64,000 nucleotides of DNA from Serratia symbiotica (GCF_000821185.2 NZ_CP050855.1:1364001-1428000), one strand, 5' to 3'. Numbered from the stretch's first letter, positions 29,858-41,253 are shown. Made by a program: numbers and translations. The notes: generated by a model not told the origin, from the letters alone.

Positions 29858-31519
29858 TCACAAAACAGTGTTGCTCTTCTGGATAGCTCGCGAGATGAAA
29901 CTCAGCAATTCTGGGATATCCATCTTTGGTAGTACCACTTCAATAAAAGCTAACTGGCGACAATCTGCCACTTCAAGCAGTGCCTGCTGCAGTTGCTCCG
30001 GTTCAGTGACCTGCAGCGTCTGTACCGGATGTTCGTTGGCCAGCGCCTGTAATAATAGTGTCCAGTTCCACTGGGCAATATCGTTGTAACGCTGTTCAGA
30101 ACCGCGGATTGCACGCTCAATGGTATACCCCTGGTTGTTCAACAAGAAGATCACTGGCTTCAGCCCATCTCGCAGCATCGATCCCAGTTCCTGCACGGTA
30201 AGCTGCGCCGCACCGTCGCCAATCAACAGCACCACGCGGCGGTTCGGCTCGGCAATCTGTGCGCCAAACGCCGCGGCCAAGGTATAGCCAATCGAGGCCC
30301 ACAATGACTGGACGATAAATTTACAGCCTTGCGGCAAAGTCAGCGTAGCCGCGCCAAAGCAGGCGGTCCCCTGATCGGCAAATACAATATCACCCGGCCG
30401 CAGAAAATCCTGAATTTGCCGCCAAAAGATGCGCTGATTGAGTCTGCTGCCGTTGGCATTCGGTAGTGTTGGGCGACTAATCACCGGCAACCGCCACTGT
30501 TTTGCCAGCGATAGGCTTAGCTGGTGCAGCGCTTTAACCGCATCTTGCATCGGGATCTGACTGAACACCTGTTGCCCAACTCGCGCCTCGAATGGGTGGA
30601 TAGTGATGCATTTCTCCATCGGCAGGTGGTGGCTGAAAACAGCAGTGATGATGTCAGTGAACAACACCCCGACGTTGATCACTACATCTGCATCTTCTAT
30701 CCATCGTTTAACTTGCGGAAAGCTGGCTGCACCGAGGTAAGTGCCGGTAAAGCTGGCGTGAGTTTCGTCCACCACGCTTTTGCCATGCAGCAGGGTGGAA
30801 TGAGGCATCTTAACTTCATTCATCCATTGATCCAGCACCACGTCAGCATTGAAGCGATCTACCAAAAAATCCGCCAGTACTGAGACCCGGCATGCTGACT
30901 GTAGTTTTTCACAAGCTGCCACGATAAATTCTTGCAGTGACATTTCAGACAGGTTGGCCTGACGCAACGTCATTGGTACTGGCCGTGAAACCAACGGCGT
31001 GTCTGCTACATCGCAGGGAAGCACCAGATACACAGGACGGCGCTCAAATAGTGCAGTGGTCAGCAGACGATCGATTTCTGCCTCAGCGTTGTAGGGGGTC
31101 AGGCAAGTCTGGGCGATGGTCACCTCTTTCGCCATGCGGGCAAAATGACCGAAATCACCATCTCCCAGCGAATGATGCAGTAAATAGCCGGCTTGCTGGG
31201 CGCGCAGTGTTGGCGCGCCAACCACGTGGATCACCGGCAGGTATTCAGCATAGCTACCGGCGATGCCGTTCACTGCACTCAGTTCACCCACGCCGAAGGT
31301 GGTTAGCAGCGCTGCCGCCGGTTTGCAGCGCGCATAACCATCGGCAGCATAGGCAGCATTAAGCTCGTTGGTACAGCCAACCCAAGTGATGTGTTGGTGA
31401 TCGATAATGTGATCGAGAAACTGTAAATTATAATCACCCGGCACACCGAAGAAATGGCGAATACCAATTTGAGCCAGACGATCGAGGAGGTAATTTGAAA
31501 CGGTATAGTTTTTATTCAT
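29858..31519 (-). CDS. ipdC: Indolepyruvate/pyruvate decarboxylase (thiamine-diphosphate enzyme)
   Basis: Non-oxidative 2-oxo-acid decarboxylase, 553 residues, very similar to IpdC of Enterobacter, which converts indole-3-pyruvate to indole-3-acetaldehyde. Layout: N-terminal TPP-PYR domain with GVPGDYNL and the cofactor Glu in CTNELNA; active-site LLHHSLGDGD; central domain; C-terminal TPP-PP domain with DQGTACFGAATLTLP and the GDG...NN motif (GDGAAQLTVQELGSM, LLNNQGYTIE). The Gln in DQGT at the active site favours IpdC over pyruvate decarboxylase. Possible products are indole-acetic acid precursors or acetaldehyde/acetoin-related compounds. E. coli lacks this gene. It stands alone, followed upstream by a long gap. 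Confidence 0.85.
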   Translation of the reverse strand: MNKNYTVSNYLLDRLAQIGIRHFFGVPGDYNLQFLDHIIDHQHITWVGCTNELNAAYAADGYARCKPAAALLTTFGVGELSAVNGIAGSYAEYLPVIHVVGAPTLRAQQAGYLLHHSLGDGDFGHFARMAKEVTIAQTCLTPYNAEAEIDRLLTTALFERRPVYLVLPCDVADTPLVSRPVPMTLRQANLSEMSLQEFIVAACEKLQSACRVSVLADFLVDRFNADVVLDQWMNEVKMPHSTLLHGKSVVDETHASFTGTYLGAASFPQVKRWIEDADVVINVGVLFTDIITAVFSHHLPMEKCITIHPFEARVGQQVFSQIPMQDAVKALHQLSLSLAKQWRLPVISRPTLPNANGSRLNQRIFWRQIQDFLRPGDIVFADQGTACFGAATLTLPQGCKFIVQSLWASIGYTLAAAFGAQIAEPNRRVVLLIGDGAAQLTVQELGSMLRDGLKPVIFLLNNQGYTIERAIRGSEQRYNDIAQWNWTLLLQALANEHPVQTLQVTEPEQLQQALLEVADCRQLAFIEVVLPKMDIPELLSFISRAIQKSNTVL

Positions 31520-32510
31520 GATAATAACCTACCTATAAATATGAATGGATACAGTGTCAAAAAAGAAAGGAATTACCGCTATATTTCCATGTCCAAAGTT
31601 GGCTAACAACAACCTGTTCATAATTCTGTGTCATTGCCCACATATTAAAGGTGAGCGTTTAGATAGTCACCGAACGATAATAAAATAGAAGTGTTATGCA
31701 TTCTGAGTCATTCAAGTTAATATTCATTCAAAAATAATGGTGCCTGTCCTAACCTTTTAATTGCGACAAAGTCATTAAAATACTCCAATCAGGTCAGACA
31801 CTGACAGGGAAAGATGGGGTTTTAATACTGCCACCCAAACAGTTAATGGATTCCAAATTCACCATTTAACCCGACCAAAAAATGCGTTAAAGCATTGAAA
31901 ATAAATATAAAAATAACCACACTTAAAAGATCATTAAATCGCCCAATTTTCCTAATGAAAGCGGTCTGTTGGAACTGCTTTATCTGAGATTAATAGATGT
32001 ACAAGAAAAATGGACAATGCCGAATCAGAGCTGAAATTTGACATAATCGCAATTGGTGATTTATTTTAAGGACCGTTTCGATAAAGCGAAGACATTCTAG
32101 TAATTTTAATGTAGCACAGACTTATCAACGCTCTTTGATGATATCGTAAAAAATCCTCACCTGCTTAAAAGCATCTCGCAGCATAAAACACACTGAAAAT
32201 ATTTCGGCGAAAGTTTCTTCTCGGTATTCTATACCCTTAATGACCTAAACATTACCCCGTTTTTATTTTTCTGGTAAAAAAGAGGAATGATTGGCTTAAA
32301 ATAAAAGTGGGTACCGGGGAAGTGCTATCCCGTAAAGAATCAGTGATTATCCCCGATACGCTGGGGAATGTAGTATCTTGCCACGAAAAAATAGTTATGC
32401 TTATCATATTGAGGCCGCTAGATTACTGTCTTATCCTTGCTGCTTTGATTACCAGACTCTACTATGACTCTGTTATGATCGTTAAATGACTGCTTCCAAA
32501 CTGAGAACAC
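31520..32510. other. 990-bp AT-rich gap upstream of ipdC and lpxL
   Basis: No intact gene. It holds the ipdC promoter side (near 31520-31700), a transposase scrap at 31948-32100 described separately, and the lpxL promoter side (about 32300-32510). E. coli mdtG, msyB and yceK, expected near lpxL, are not seen. Confidence 0.6.
31948..32100 (+). pseudogene. IS256-type transposase, 3' scrap
   Basis: In one frame the sequence reads FPNESGLLELLYLRLIDVQE then KWTMPNQS, a TGA, NLT, a TAA, SQLVIYFKDRFDKAKTF and TAG. This matches the C-terminus typical of mutator/IS256-family transposases (FPNDxALxKLLYLxxxxxxKKWTMP, then a final FEDR-type motif). Two internal stops and no other transposase sequence nearby, so only a decayed end remains. 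Confidence 0.65.
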
Positions 32511-33431
32511 ATGGCCCAAGTTCCCTCTTTCACTCGCTCTTTATTGCATCCACGTTACTGGCTTACCTGGTTCGGTATCGGTTTACTCTACCTACTAGTG
32601 CTACTGCCTTATCCGATTATCTATCAGCTCGGTACTTCGCTTGGGCGATTTTCGATGTACTTTCTGAAGCGTCGTGTCGCTATCGCCAAACGTAACCTGA
32701 CGTTGTGCTTTCCGAAGATGCCTCAGGCTGAGCATGATGCGCTGGTGGTGAAAAACTTCGAATCTGTCGGTATGGGGCTGTTTGAAACCGGTATGGCCTG
32801 GTTTTGGCCAAACTGGCGCATTGAGCGCTGGTTCCAGATCAGCGGTCTGGAGCACATTCAAAAAGCACAAACTCACCATCAGGGCGTACTGCTGATTGGC
32901 CTGCACTTTCTGACGCTGGAATTAGGCGCTCGCATTTTCGGCATTCATAACCCAGGCATCGGCGTCTATCGGCCACATGACAATAAGCTGATGGATTGGC
33001 TGCAAACCTGGGGCCGCATGCGCTCCAATAAATCAATGTTGGATCGCAAAGACCTTAAAGGCATGATCCGCGCGCTGAAACAAGGCGATATCATTTGGTA
33101 CGCGCCAGACCATGATTACGGCCCACGTAGCAGTGTGTTCGCCCCGCTATTCGCCGTGGAACAAGCCGCCACTACCACGGGTAGCTACCTGCTGGTACGC
33201 ATGGGAAAACCGGCGATTATTCCCTTCACCCCGCGTCGGTTGCCTGGTGGCAAAGGTTATGAGCTAATTATTCAGCCGGAGGTAGCACACTTTCCGTTGA
33301 ATAATGAATTCGAGGCAGCCGCCTTTATGAACAAGGTGGTAGAGAAAGAGATCCTGATGGCACCGGATCAATACATGTGGCTACACCGTCGCTTTAAAAC
33401 ACGCCCGGAAGGTGCGCCTTCGCTGTACTGA
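32511..33431 (+). CDS. lpxL: Lipid A biosynthesis lauroyltransferase
   Basis: Inner-membrane acyltransferase adding laurate to Kdo2-lipid IVA. 306 residues, equal to E. coli LpxL. One N-terminal membrane helix ([19 protein letters not shown]), the HX4E catalytic motif in [10 protein letters not shown], and [16 protein letters not shown]. No visible damage. Neighbour trhO matches E. coli apart from the ipdC insertion. Confidence 0.95.
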   Translation: MAQVPSFTRSLLHPRYWLTWFGIGLLYLLVLLPYPIIYQLGTSLGRFSMYFLKRRVAIAKRNLTLCFPKMPQAEHDALVVKNFESVGMGLFETGMAWFWPNWRIERWFQISGLEHIQKAQTHHQGVLLIGLHFLTLELGARIFGIHNPGIGVYRPHDNKLMDWLQTWGRMRSNKSMLDRKDLKGMIRALKQGDIIWYAPDHDYGPRSSVFAPLFAVEQAATTTGSYLLVRMGKPAIIPFTPRRLPGGKGYELIIQPEVAHFPLNNEFEAAAFMNKVVEKEILMAPDQYMWLHRRFKTRPEGAPSLY

Positions 33432-33831
33432 TGCCACCCGGTGGCAACTTACTAAATGGGTCAATGGCCCGTTTACCCTATAAGCTGTGTCCCGCAATTG
33501 CACGTGAGCGCCGCTGGCGATCAATGACCAGACAGCTTAGTCATACTCCCTGTGCATCTCGCGTTTTCGTGCCAAATAAGGGTCAACTTTTTCTTTAAAA
33601 ATGAGATATAGCGCTTGGAAAAATCCATCACAAAGCTATCAAATAGTTGATTTTTTAATAAAAAATGTAAATTCTTGGCTAAAATAACGCCATAACTCGC
33701 GTATTTTTCTCGATCCTTAGGCGCTGCGGCTTTGTCGGGTAATGTGCCTTGGGCAACCATCTTTCTTAAATACACATAAGCACCATCGCATCGGCTATAG
33801 CAACACGGCGTACTTTATTGGGAATAACATT
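33432..33831. other. 400-bp gap between lpxL and the peptide transporter
   Basis: GCCACC-C-GGTGGC (about 33434-33446) is a small hairpin after the lpxL stop, without a T run. A minus-strand frame at 33521-33775 reads MYLRKMVAQGTLPDKAAAPK and onward; it may be a remnant of an unidentified gene or chance. AT-rich sequence at 33640-33680 is suitable for the promoter of the transporter. Confidence 0.3.
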
Positions 33832-35373
33832 ATGCAATCCTCTGTTAATAAAAAAGAAAGCCGAACCTTCTTCGGTCATCCTTATCCGATTGGTTCGCTG
33901 TTTTTCACTGAAATGTGGGAACGGTTCTCGTTTTACGGTATTCGCCCATTGTTAATCTTGTTTATGGCGGCCACCGTTTATGACGGTGGCATGGGGCTGA
34001 CGCGTACAAACGCCTCAGCGATCGTCGGCATCTTCGCTGGCAGCATGTATCTGGCTGCGCTGCCAGGCGGCTGGCTGGCGGATAACTGGCTTGGTCAGCA
34101 AAAAGCCGTGTGGTACGGCTCGATTCTGATCGCCCTCGGCCACCTGTCGATCGCCCTCTCCGCCATCATCGGCGACAGTTTGTTCTTCATCGGCCTGATG
34201 CTCATCGTGCTCGGTACCGGCCTGTTCAAGACCTGCATCTCAGTGATGGTCGGCACGCTATACAGCAAAAACGATACGCGCCGTGACGGCGGTTTCTCAC
34301 TGTTCTACATGGGCATTAACATAGGTTCGTTTATCGCGCCGTTAATTTCCGGCTGGCTGATCACATCACACGGCTGGCATTGGGGCTTCGGTATCGGGGG
34401 TATCGGGATGCTAGTGGCGTTACTGATCTTCCGCGTATTCGCGGTGCCAGCGATGAAACGTTATGACAGCGAAGTGGGTCTGGATGCCACCTGGAACACT
34501 CCAGTAACCAAGAGACGCGGCGTGGGTGCCTGGCTGCTGACGTTGGTGGTTGGCGTGGCAGTCATTATCGCCCTGATCGCACAAGGCGTGATAGTGATTC
34601 ATCCTGTGGCAGTCGCCAGCATCCTGGTGTACGTGATTGCCGCATCGGTCACCCTGTACTTTATCTGCCTATTCGTCTTTGCCGGCCTGAACAGAAAGGA
34701 ACGCGCACGTTTGCTGGTGTGCTTTATCCTGCTGGTTTCCGCCGCTTTTTTCTGGTCAGCATTTGAGCAAAAACCGACGTCGTTCAATCTGTTTGCCAAC
34801 GACTATACTCACCGCATGATCGGCGACGTCGAAATCCCAGCAGTGTGGTTCCAATCAATCAACGCCCTGTTCATTATCCTGCTGGCACCAGTCTTCAGTT
34901 GGGCATGGCCAGCACTGGTGCGTAACCAGGTGCACCTGAGCAGCATGACCAAATTTAGTATCGGCATTTTGTTTGCCGCTGCCGGCTTTGGCCTGATGAT
35001 GCTGGCTGCCCAGCACGTGCTGGTCAACGGTGGTACGGGCGTGTCGCCGCTGTGGCTGGTTGGCAGTATTTTGATGCTGACGTTGGGTGAGCTGTGCCTA
35101 AGCCCCGTTGGCCTGGCCACCATGACCCTGCTGGCACCAGAAAGAATACGCGGCCAGATGATGGGGCTATGGTTCTGCGCCACCGCGCTGGGCAACCTGG
35201 CAGCCGGCCTGATCGGCGGCCATGTCAAGGCCGATCAATTGGACATGCTGCCAAGTCTGTTCGCCCGCTGTACCATCGCCTTGCTGATCTGTGCCGCCGT
35301 GCTGATGGTGCTAATCAAGCCAGTGCGTCGCATGCTGGAAAATACCCAGACCAAAAGCAGCGTTCTCCAGTAA
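33832..35373 (+). CDS. POT-family proton:oligopeptide symporter
   Basis: Inner-membrane di/tripeptide transporter of the PTR2/POT family. 513 residues from the ATG at 33832 (MQSSVNKKESRTFFGHPYPI), chosen because the conserved N-terminus EMWERFSFYGIRPLL (the ExxER motif for proton coupling) follows shortly. About 12-14 hydrophobic segments; PTR2 signature region FYMGINIGSFIAPLISGWL; FWSAFEQKPTSFNLFAND in the C-terminal half. Not closely like E. coli DtpA-D in detail, so I give no symbol. It stands where E. coli has mdtG/msyB/yceK. Confidence 0.88.
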   Translation: MQSSVNKKESRTFFGHPYPIGSLFFTEMWERFSFYGIRPLLILFMAATVYDGGMGLTRTNASAIVGIFAGSMYLAALPGGWLADNWLGQQKAVWYGSILIALGHLSIALSAIIGDSLFFIGLMLIVLGTGLFKTCISVMVGTLYSKNDTRRDGGFSLFYMGINIGSFIAPLISGWLITSHGWHWGFGIGGIGMLVALLIFRVFAVPAMKRYDSEVGLDATWNTPVTKRRGVGAWLLTLVVGVAVIIALIAQGVIVIHPVAVASILVYVIAASVTLYFICLFVFAGLNRKERARLLVCFILLVSAAFFWSAFEQKPTSFNLFANDYTHRMIGDVEIPAVWFQSINALFIILLAPVFSWAWPALVRNQVHLSSMTKFSIGILFAAAGFGLMMLAAQHVLVNGGTGVSPLWLVGSILMLTLGELCLSPVGLATMTLLAPERIRGQMMGLWFCATALGNLAAGLIGGHVKADQLDMLPSLFARCTIALLICAAVLMVLIKPVRRMLENTQTKSSVLQ

Positions 35374-35394
35374 AGCAGAATGCGGCAAAGAATC

Positions 35395-35420
35395 GTGGAA
35401 TGCGCCCATGCGCATTCCAC
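35395..35420. terminator. Long perfect hairpin between convergent genes
   Basis: GTGGAATGCGC and GCGCATTCCAC form an 11-bp perfect stem with a CCAT loop, between the stops of the peptide transporter and mdoH. There is no T run, so it may be a Rho-aided or bidirectional terminator. Confidence 0.5.
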
Positions 35421-35444
35421 GTCAGAGAACCACAGAACCTGCGG

Positions 35445-37988
35445 TTAACGCTGGCTCAGCGGGTTATGGGGCAACTGCTGGTAGTGCTCACGCCAGGCAG
35501 CACCTTCTGGCTGCTGCCAGATGCGCTGATGCAGGCGCGACAGCGCCACCGGATCACTCAACAGTTCCAGGCGTTTATCCTTCACCAGTTTTTCCGGCCC
35601 CAGATCCAGCGCTTCATTCACCCGCGCTTCGCGGTTGCGTTCAATCGCCGCGCGTAAATGGTGACGCGCCGTTGCCAGCGAGGTGGACAGTGCATTGAAG
35701 GACGGGTTGACCACCGCGTGCATAAAACCGTTGGTCAGCGCACGACGGCGGTTAAGTTGCAAATATTGTTCAGTCGCCAGCAGTACGCACGGCGGTGAGT
35801 ACTCTTCTGGTATCAGGAACAGCTTGGCACGCTTACTCTTCATGCCCAACGTCGCACGGCTCGACAGCACCGAGACAAATGGCGACAGGATCAGCGAGAA
35901 CACGATCGGCGACAGCCACCACAGGAAGCGCAGATCCAGCTTCGCCATGCCACCGGCCCACACCAGGCCCAGCAGCATCTGCCCACCGTGGCGTTTGAAC
36001 GCCTCGCCCCATGGCGTATCGTCGTCATCACGCTGCGGTGAATTCCACACCACTTCCCAACCAAGGAATGCGCTGACCACGAACAAGGTGTGGAACAGCA
36101 TACGTACCGGTGCTAACAGTATCGAGAACAGCATTTCCAGCAGCATTGAGAGCAGCAGGCGGAAAGCGCCGCAGTACTGCTTCACACCTTTCACCCAAAT
36201 CAATACCACACTGAGCAACTTCGGCAGGAACAACAACACCAGCGTGGTGGAGAACAGCGCAATGGCCAGTTCTGGATGCCACTGCGGCCAAACCGGAAAC
36301 AACTGCCGTGGCTGAAGGAAATACGCCGGCTCTACCAGTTTATGCACCACCTGCAATGCGGTAGACAGCGCCAGGAACATAAACCACAACGGTGCCGACA
36401 AATAAGACATGACACCAGTCAGGAACACTGCACGGTGCACCGGGTGCATACCTTTCACCAGAAACAAGCGGAAATTCATCAAATTACCCTGACACCAACG
36501 ACGATCGCGCTTCAACTCATCCAGCAGGTTAGGTGGCAATTCTTCATAGCTGCCCGGCAGATCGTAGGCGATCCAAACACCCCAGCCTGCACGGCGCATC
36601 AACGCGGCTTCGACGAAGTCATGCGACAAAATCGAGCCAGCGAAAGCCCCCTCACCAGGCAACGGTGCCAACGCACAGTGTTCGATAAACGGCTGCACGC
36701 GGATGATGGCGTTATGGCCCCAGTAGTGCGACTCGCCCAGTTGCCAAAAATGCAGCCCGGCGGTAAACAGTGGCCCGTACACCCGAGTGGCAAACTGCTG
36801 AATGCGTGCATACAGGGTATCCATGCCAGCGGCCTTCGGTGCCGATTGAATAATCCCGGCGTTCGGGTTGGCGTCCATCAGTCGCACCAAATCGGTAAGA
36901 CACGTCCCGCTCATCACGCTATCGGCGTCCAGGATCACCATATAGCTGTATTCACCGCCCCAACGGCGGCAAAAGTCGTCGATATTGCCGCTTTTGCGCT
37001 TCACACGGCGGCGGCGGCGACGGTAAAAAATGCGGCCACCAACATCGTGGCACAGCTCCATCCAAGCTTTTTGCTCCGCCACGCAGGTATCTGGATCGTC
37101 GCTGTCGCTCAGCACATAGATATCGAAATGTTCCAGTTGGCCAGTGGCGGCAACTGACTCGTAGGTCGCACGCAAACCGGCGAATACGCGTTCGACGTCT
37201 TCGTTGCAGATAGGCATTATCAACGCGGTGCGATGCGCTGGATTAAGCGGCTCATCACCTTTGATGGTGGAGGAAATACTGTACTTATCTTTGCCGATCA
37301 GCAACTGCAGGAAGCCCATCAGCGCAGTCCAAAATCCGGCGGACACCCAACAGAACAAAATGGCAAACAGGATCAGGATACCGGCCTGTAACACGTATGG
37401 CAGCAGTTGCAGCACGGATGGCATCAGCTCTTGGTTCCACAGGGCAAGCGGATTGAGCAGCGCCCACCCCTGATACGGCAGAATGGTTTTCATGTACCAA
37501 GTGGCGATACCGGTTTGTAGCAGTATCAGCACCAGCAGCACATAGCGACGTATCGAACCCACCGATCGCCAGCGCTCCTCCGCCGTAGCTTCCTTTTTAG
37601 AGGCACGGCGGCGAGGCACTTTGCGGCCGCACAAAGCATGCCAAAAGCGTGCCAGCGGGTTGGTACACCAGGCTTCAGGAAACATGCTGGTGCGCTTGAT
37701 TGGCGGCGTTGCCTTAAGCAGAAACCGCCCTTGCGGGTCGGTAGCGAAATCGTCATCAGTGACCGCATCTGGCCAGGCGCTTTTAATCCGCATCTTGACC
37801 GAAGCCAGCGCTACATCATCCGCCGACAGGCGGTTGACGCTAGTATCAAAGGCCCCCATCTGGCGATGCAGCGCCGCCAAATCCTGGGCTTCATCCGCCG
37901 CCAATTGGACGCTGAACGCCTTTGACCGTTCTTCGGTCAAAGGCATCGCCGCAAGATAATCTTTAACAGCTTGAGTCGACTTATTCAT
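35445..37988 (-). CDS. mdoH: Glucans biosynthesis glucosyltransferase OpgH
   Basis: Inner-membrane glycosyltransferase making the beta-1,2-glucan backbone of osmoregulated periplasmic glucans. Start at 37988 ([16 protein letters not shown]) gives 847 residues, equal to E. coli, and overlaps the end of mdoG by 8 bases; the longer frame is not needed. Family GT2 core with LDADSVMSG (DxD) and the catalytic [10 protein letters not shown] (QxxRW type), and about eight membrane segments. The extreme N-terminal region diverges from E. coli but the core is almost identical. Confidence 0.96.
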   Translation of the reverse strand: MNKSTQAVKDYLAAMPLTEERSKAFSVQLAADEAQDLAALHRQMGAFDTSVNRLSADDVALASVKMRIKSAWPDAVTDDDFATDPQGRFLLKATPPIKRTSMFPEAWCTNPLARFWHALCGRKVPRRRASKKEATAEERWRSVGSIRRYVLLVLILLQTGIATWYMKTILPYQGWALLNPLALWNQELMPSVLQLLPYVLQAGILILFAILFCWVSAGFWTALMGFLQLLIGKDKYSISSTIKGDEPLNPAHRTALIMPICNEDVERVFAGLRATYESVAATGQLEHFDIYVLSDSDDPDTCVAEQKAWMELCHDVGGRIFYRRRRRRVKRKSGNIDDFCRRWGGEYSYMVILDADSVMSGTCLTDLVRLMDANPNAGIIQSAPKAAGMDTLYARIQQFATRVYGPLFTAGLHFWQLGESHYWGHNAIIRVQPFIEHCALAPLPGEGAFAGSILSHDFVEAALMRRAGWGVWIAYDLPGSYEELPPNLLDELKRDRRWCQGNLMNFRLFLVKGMHPVHRAVFLTGVMSYLSAPLWFMFLALSTALQVVHKLVEPAYFLQPRQLFPVWPQWHPELAIALFSTTLVLLFLPKLLSVVLIWVKGVKQYCGAFRLLLSMLLEMLFSILLAPVRMLFHTLFVVSAFLGWEVVWNSPQRDDDDTPWGEAFKRHGGQMLLGLVWAGGMAKLDLRFLWWLSPIVFSLILSPFVSVLSSRATLGMKSKRAKLFLIPEEYSPPCVLLATEQYLQLNRRRALTNGFMHAVVNPSFNALSTSLATARHHLRAAIERNREARVNEALDLGPEKLVKDKRLELLSDPVALSRLHQRIWQQPEGAAWREHYQQLPHNPLSQR

Positions 37989-39549
37989 TGGCAGGTAACT
38001 GATAGCTCCAGGTTTCCGATAGGGTCTTATCACCATTGACCAGTGCAGCGCGCATTTCTACTGGCTTCTGGTTGTCTTTTACTTTCAGACGCAGCGTCAG
38101 ACGCCAGCCTTTAGTCACAGGATTATAGCGGATGTTGTTCTCTACCATCTCACCGTTATCGTCGATGCTAACCTGGGAGGCAACCGACGCACTGGCGTCC
38201 AAACCTGTTAGCAGCGGGCCGACGAAGTCAACCAGGAACGCCACGCTGCCGTCAGGCTCGCGGATCAGGCTATACTGTTTCACTTCACCAGTGGAGCGCA
38301 GGGTCTGGCTGACATAGGCGATACCCTGTGACTGCAACTTGTCTTCATCGCGGGTGAAGCGCAAACGGTAGTTCAGTGCCAATGGCGTTTTAATGTCCGG
38401 AAATAGCTCTGGGGTCCAGAATGCGACGATGTTATCGTTGGTTTCATCTGCTATCGGGATCTCCACCAGTTCAACCTTACCCTTGCCCCAGTCACCACGC
38501 GGTTCGATCCAGGCACTTGGGCGCAGATCGTAACGATCGTCCAGATCTTGATAGTTCTCAAAGTGGCGGCCACGTTGCAACAGGCCGAAGCCTTTAAGAC
38601 TTTCGACGGTGAAGGTGCTGACGGAGAGATGTTTTGGATTGTTTAGCGGACGCCAGATCCACTCACCGTTGCCAGCGTGGATCGACAAGCCATTGGAGTC
38701 ATGCAGCGCTGGACGGTAATTTAACGTCGGCGATGGCTGGCTCGACCCAAACAAAAACATGCTGGTCAACGGTGCAATGCCCAGCTTGCCGACTTTATCG
38801 CGCAGGAACACTTTGGACTCGACATCCACTATCGTGTCGCGGCCAGGGTAGACCACAAAGCGGTAAGCACCAGTGGCACACGGTGAATCCAGTAGCGCAT
38901 AGATCACTAGGCGCTTGTCGCCCGGCTTTGGGCGTTCAACCCAGAATTCACGAAAACGCGGGAACTCTTCACCAGACGGCAAAGCGGTATCAATCACCAA
39001 GCCACGCGCAGAAAGCCCGTACACCTGTCCTTTGCCCACCACACGGAAGTAACTTGCACCCAGCAGGCTCATAATTTCATCGTACTTGCCCGCACTGTTA
39101 ATAGGGTAGAGGATTTTGAAACCGGCAAAGCCCAGATCCTTCAACGTTTCAGGATCGTGCTTACCTGAACCGAAACTGAAGTAGTTAGGGCTGTATTTGA
39201 TTTCTTTTACACGGGTGGCGGTGACTTCATTGATCTTCACTGGGGTATCGAAGTACATCCCTTGATGATAAAATTCAAGCTTAAAAGGGGTTTTCAGTTT
39301 ACTCCAATAAGCTTTATCGTAATTGAACTGGATCTGCTGATAGTCCGCAAATTTCATCTCACGGAACTGAGAAGGCAGGTTACTTTTCGGAGGCTGAAAG
39401 TCTCTCCCGGCCAGAGTCTGCGCCTGTTTGACCACATCATCAATGGAAAAGGCCCATGCCTGTGAAGCAAGCAGCGTGAGTAGCACAGTGGCACCTAACC
39501 AACGAACATTCACAGCGCGTGATTGCCTGGATAATAGATTAACTCGCAC
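37981..39549 (-). CDS. mdoG: Glucans biosynthesis protein G, periplasmic
   Basis: Periplasmic protein needed for glucan backbone branching. A GTG start at 39549 (reads [17 protein letters not shown]) has AGGAG five bases upstream and gives 522 residues (E. coli 511). The signal peptide has a hydrophobic core [16 protein letters not shown] and cleavage before FSIDDV. The rest matches E. coli OpgG along its length (for example [33 protein letters not shown]). Overlaps mdoH by 8 bases: one operon, divergent from the broken mdoC. Confidence 0.95.
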   Translation of the reverse strand: MRVNLLSRQSRAVNVRWLGATVLLTLLASQAWAFSIDDVVKQAQTLAGRDFQPPKSNLPSQFREMKFADYQQIQFNYDKAYWSKLKTPFKLEFYHQGMYFDTPVKINEVTATRVKEIKYSPNYFSFGSGKHDPETLKDLGFAGFKILYPINSAGKYDEIMSLLGASYFRVVGKGQVYGLSARGLVIDTALPSGEEFPRFREFWVERPKPGDKRLVIYALLDSPCATGAYRFVVYPGRDTIVDVESKVFLRDKVGKLGIAPLTSMFLFGSSQPSPTLNYRPALHDSNGLSIHAGNGEWIWRPLNNPKHLSVSTFTVESLKGFGLLQRGRHFENYQDLDDRYDLRPSAWIEPRGDWGKGKVELVEIPIADETNDNIVAFWTPELFPDIKTPLALNYRLRFTRDEDKLQSQGIAYVSQTLRSTGEVKQYSLIREPDGSVAFLVDFVGPLLTGLDASASVASQVSIDDNGEMVENNIRYNPVTKGWRLTLRLKVKDNQKPVEMRAALVNGDKTLSETWSYQLPANE

Positions 39550-39808
39550 ATCCCCTCCTAATTCGTGTGCTAAAAACAACAATCCATACTAGGGATTCTT
39601 CAGTTGTCCGACAACATGATAAATGGATGGTTCATGTTAGCGGTTATTTGATTAAGGTTTAGACAATTGACGAAATACCCGCGTAGCAAAACACGACACG
39701 CTATAAGAAATTAGAATCAGTATAGTAGATTTTCATATAACAACTTAACCCTTGACGATTTAATTGTGCGTGTTAATAATCATCCAATTAAATCACCCAC
39801 GGTAACCT

Positions 39809-40926
39809 ATGACTAACATGTAGCCACCAACGTGAGTTTTTTCTTGATTCAGTCCGAGCTTCTTTGATGTTGCTCGGTGTTCCGTTCCATCTCTCCTTGA
39901 TCTATTCCAGCCATGTATGGTCAGTGAACAGCGCCACTCTATCCTTTTCTCTGACGACGCTGAATGATTTTATCCACGCCTTCCGCATGCAGGTATTTTT
40001 CGTAATATCCGGCTATTTTTCCTATATGCTCTACCAGCGCTACGAGCGTCATCAGTGGCTAAAGATAAGGCTTGCACGGGTGGCGATCCCGTTGCTAAGC
40101 GCGATCCCCTTAATAACCGTGCCGTAGTTTTATCTGCTGAAACATTTCACCAACAAGTTAAACGGCGGGGATGATTTCTCTCTCTATCAGAAAATAAATG
40201 TCACTGTTTTGGAGCTGGTTTCTCATCTATGGTTTTTATTAACGCTCTCACTGCTGACCGGTGCCTGTTTTTACTTGTTACAAAAAATCAAGGCACCAAA
40301 AAATCTCAATCGGGGGTGCTAATAAATAAAACGACTGGGCTAATAAAATCTCACTGCTCTTTCTTGTTTATGCCATGTCCTATGCAACCGGGCACCACCT
40401 TATTTTAATTTTCGCACCGCAATTATTGTCCAATGCTCTGTTCAACATCGTGGTGATGGAAATGATGTCCTATCTGCCGTTCTTCATCCTCGGCGCTTAT
40501 GCGTTTAAGTTTACGTGTCTGAAGGCAATTTTTCTGCGCCGTTCTCGATGGGTGTTGCTGGTTTCATTGCTGCTGTTTGTCGCTTATATGCTAAACCAGC
40601 ATCTATATGGCCCACAACAGCTAGATGTGATGATCAAGGCCCTATTGGGGGTTATGATGACTCATTTGGTGTTCTCTTTCGGGCACAGCTTATTAAATTA
40701 CCGCTCTCCACGCATCTCTTATCTGGTTAACGCCTCGCTGTTTATATATCTGGTGCACCATCCGCTTACCATAATATATGGCGCGTTTGTGACGCCTGGT
40801 ATCGGTAATAACTTGCTGGGATTCCTGCTGGGTCTGCTGTTTGTCTTCTCTTTATCTTTGGTATTATATGGACTGCATAAACGTATTCCTATACTGCGTT
40901 TCCTATTTTCCGGTAAACGGCAATAA
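39809..40926 (+). pseudogene. mdoC: Glucans biosynthesis protein C (OpgC succinyltransferase), broken
   Basis: E. coli OpgC (385 aa, ten membrane segments) succinylates periplasmic glucans. Homology runs from [20 protein letters not shown] (codons before 39864) through [20 protein letters not shown]. At 40125 an in-frame TAG interrupts, and the same frame continues with FYLLKHFTNKLNGGDD and SHLWFLLTLSLLTGA to a double stop. The last half is in another frame (from about 40375: MSYLPFFILGAYAFKF, VNASLFIYLVHHPLTIIYGA) to a TAA at 40924. The likely start ATG at 39809 is out of frame as well. So several lesions; divergent from intact mdoGH. Confidence 0.93.
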
Positions 40927-41133
40927 CGCCCTGAACCCTGCCAGTCATGATGGGTACTTGACAGCATCTCCGAGCCGGAAAGGAAACGGGTCGCTGAACC
41001 TTGGTTCTTTTCCTGCCTCACAGAAAGTAAGGAATATTAACAAATCGTAAATACACTGGACTGATAACTATAGATAAAAGAAAGAATTCTGTTGCTTCCT
41101 CGCCATTGCCCAACGTATCTTTATCAAATAAGA

Positions 41134-41166
41134 ATAAAAGCCTGATTGTTTTATCAATCAGCCTTG
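41134..41166 (-). terminator. Hairpin upstream of nhaP2
   Basis: GCCTGATTG (41140-41148) pairs with CAATCAGCC (41155-41163) with one mismatch. A-rich on the left side, so on the minus strand it is followed by CTTTTATTC. It could also end plus-strand transcription from the mdoC remnant. Confidence 0.4.
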
Positions 41167-41253
41167 GCGTTTTACCCACTAAACACGTTATCATTATCAG
41201 GAATCCGTGCTCACAAGCACCGCCCTTTCCCCCAGCCTCAGGAGAACATCATT

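Noticed and set aside
36276..37157. 293-codon open frame on the plus strand
   Set aside because: Entirely antisense to the conserved core of mdoH; open because of that gene's codon use. No motif or ribosome site.
41146..41253. Upstream ATG extension of nhaP2
   Set aside because: The 36 extra residues have no similarity to the family; the TTG at 41254 has a good ribosome site and matches the family start.
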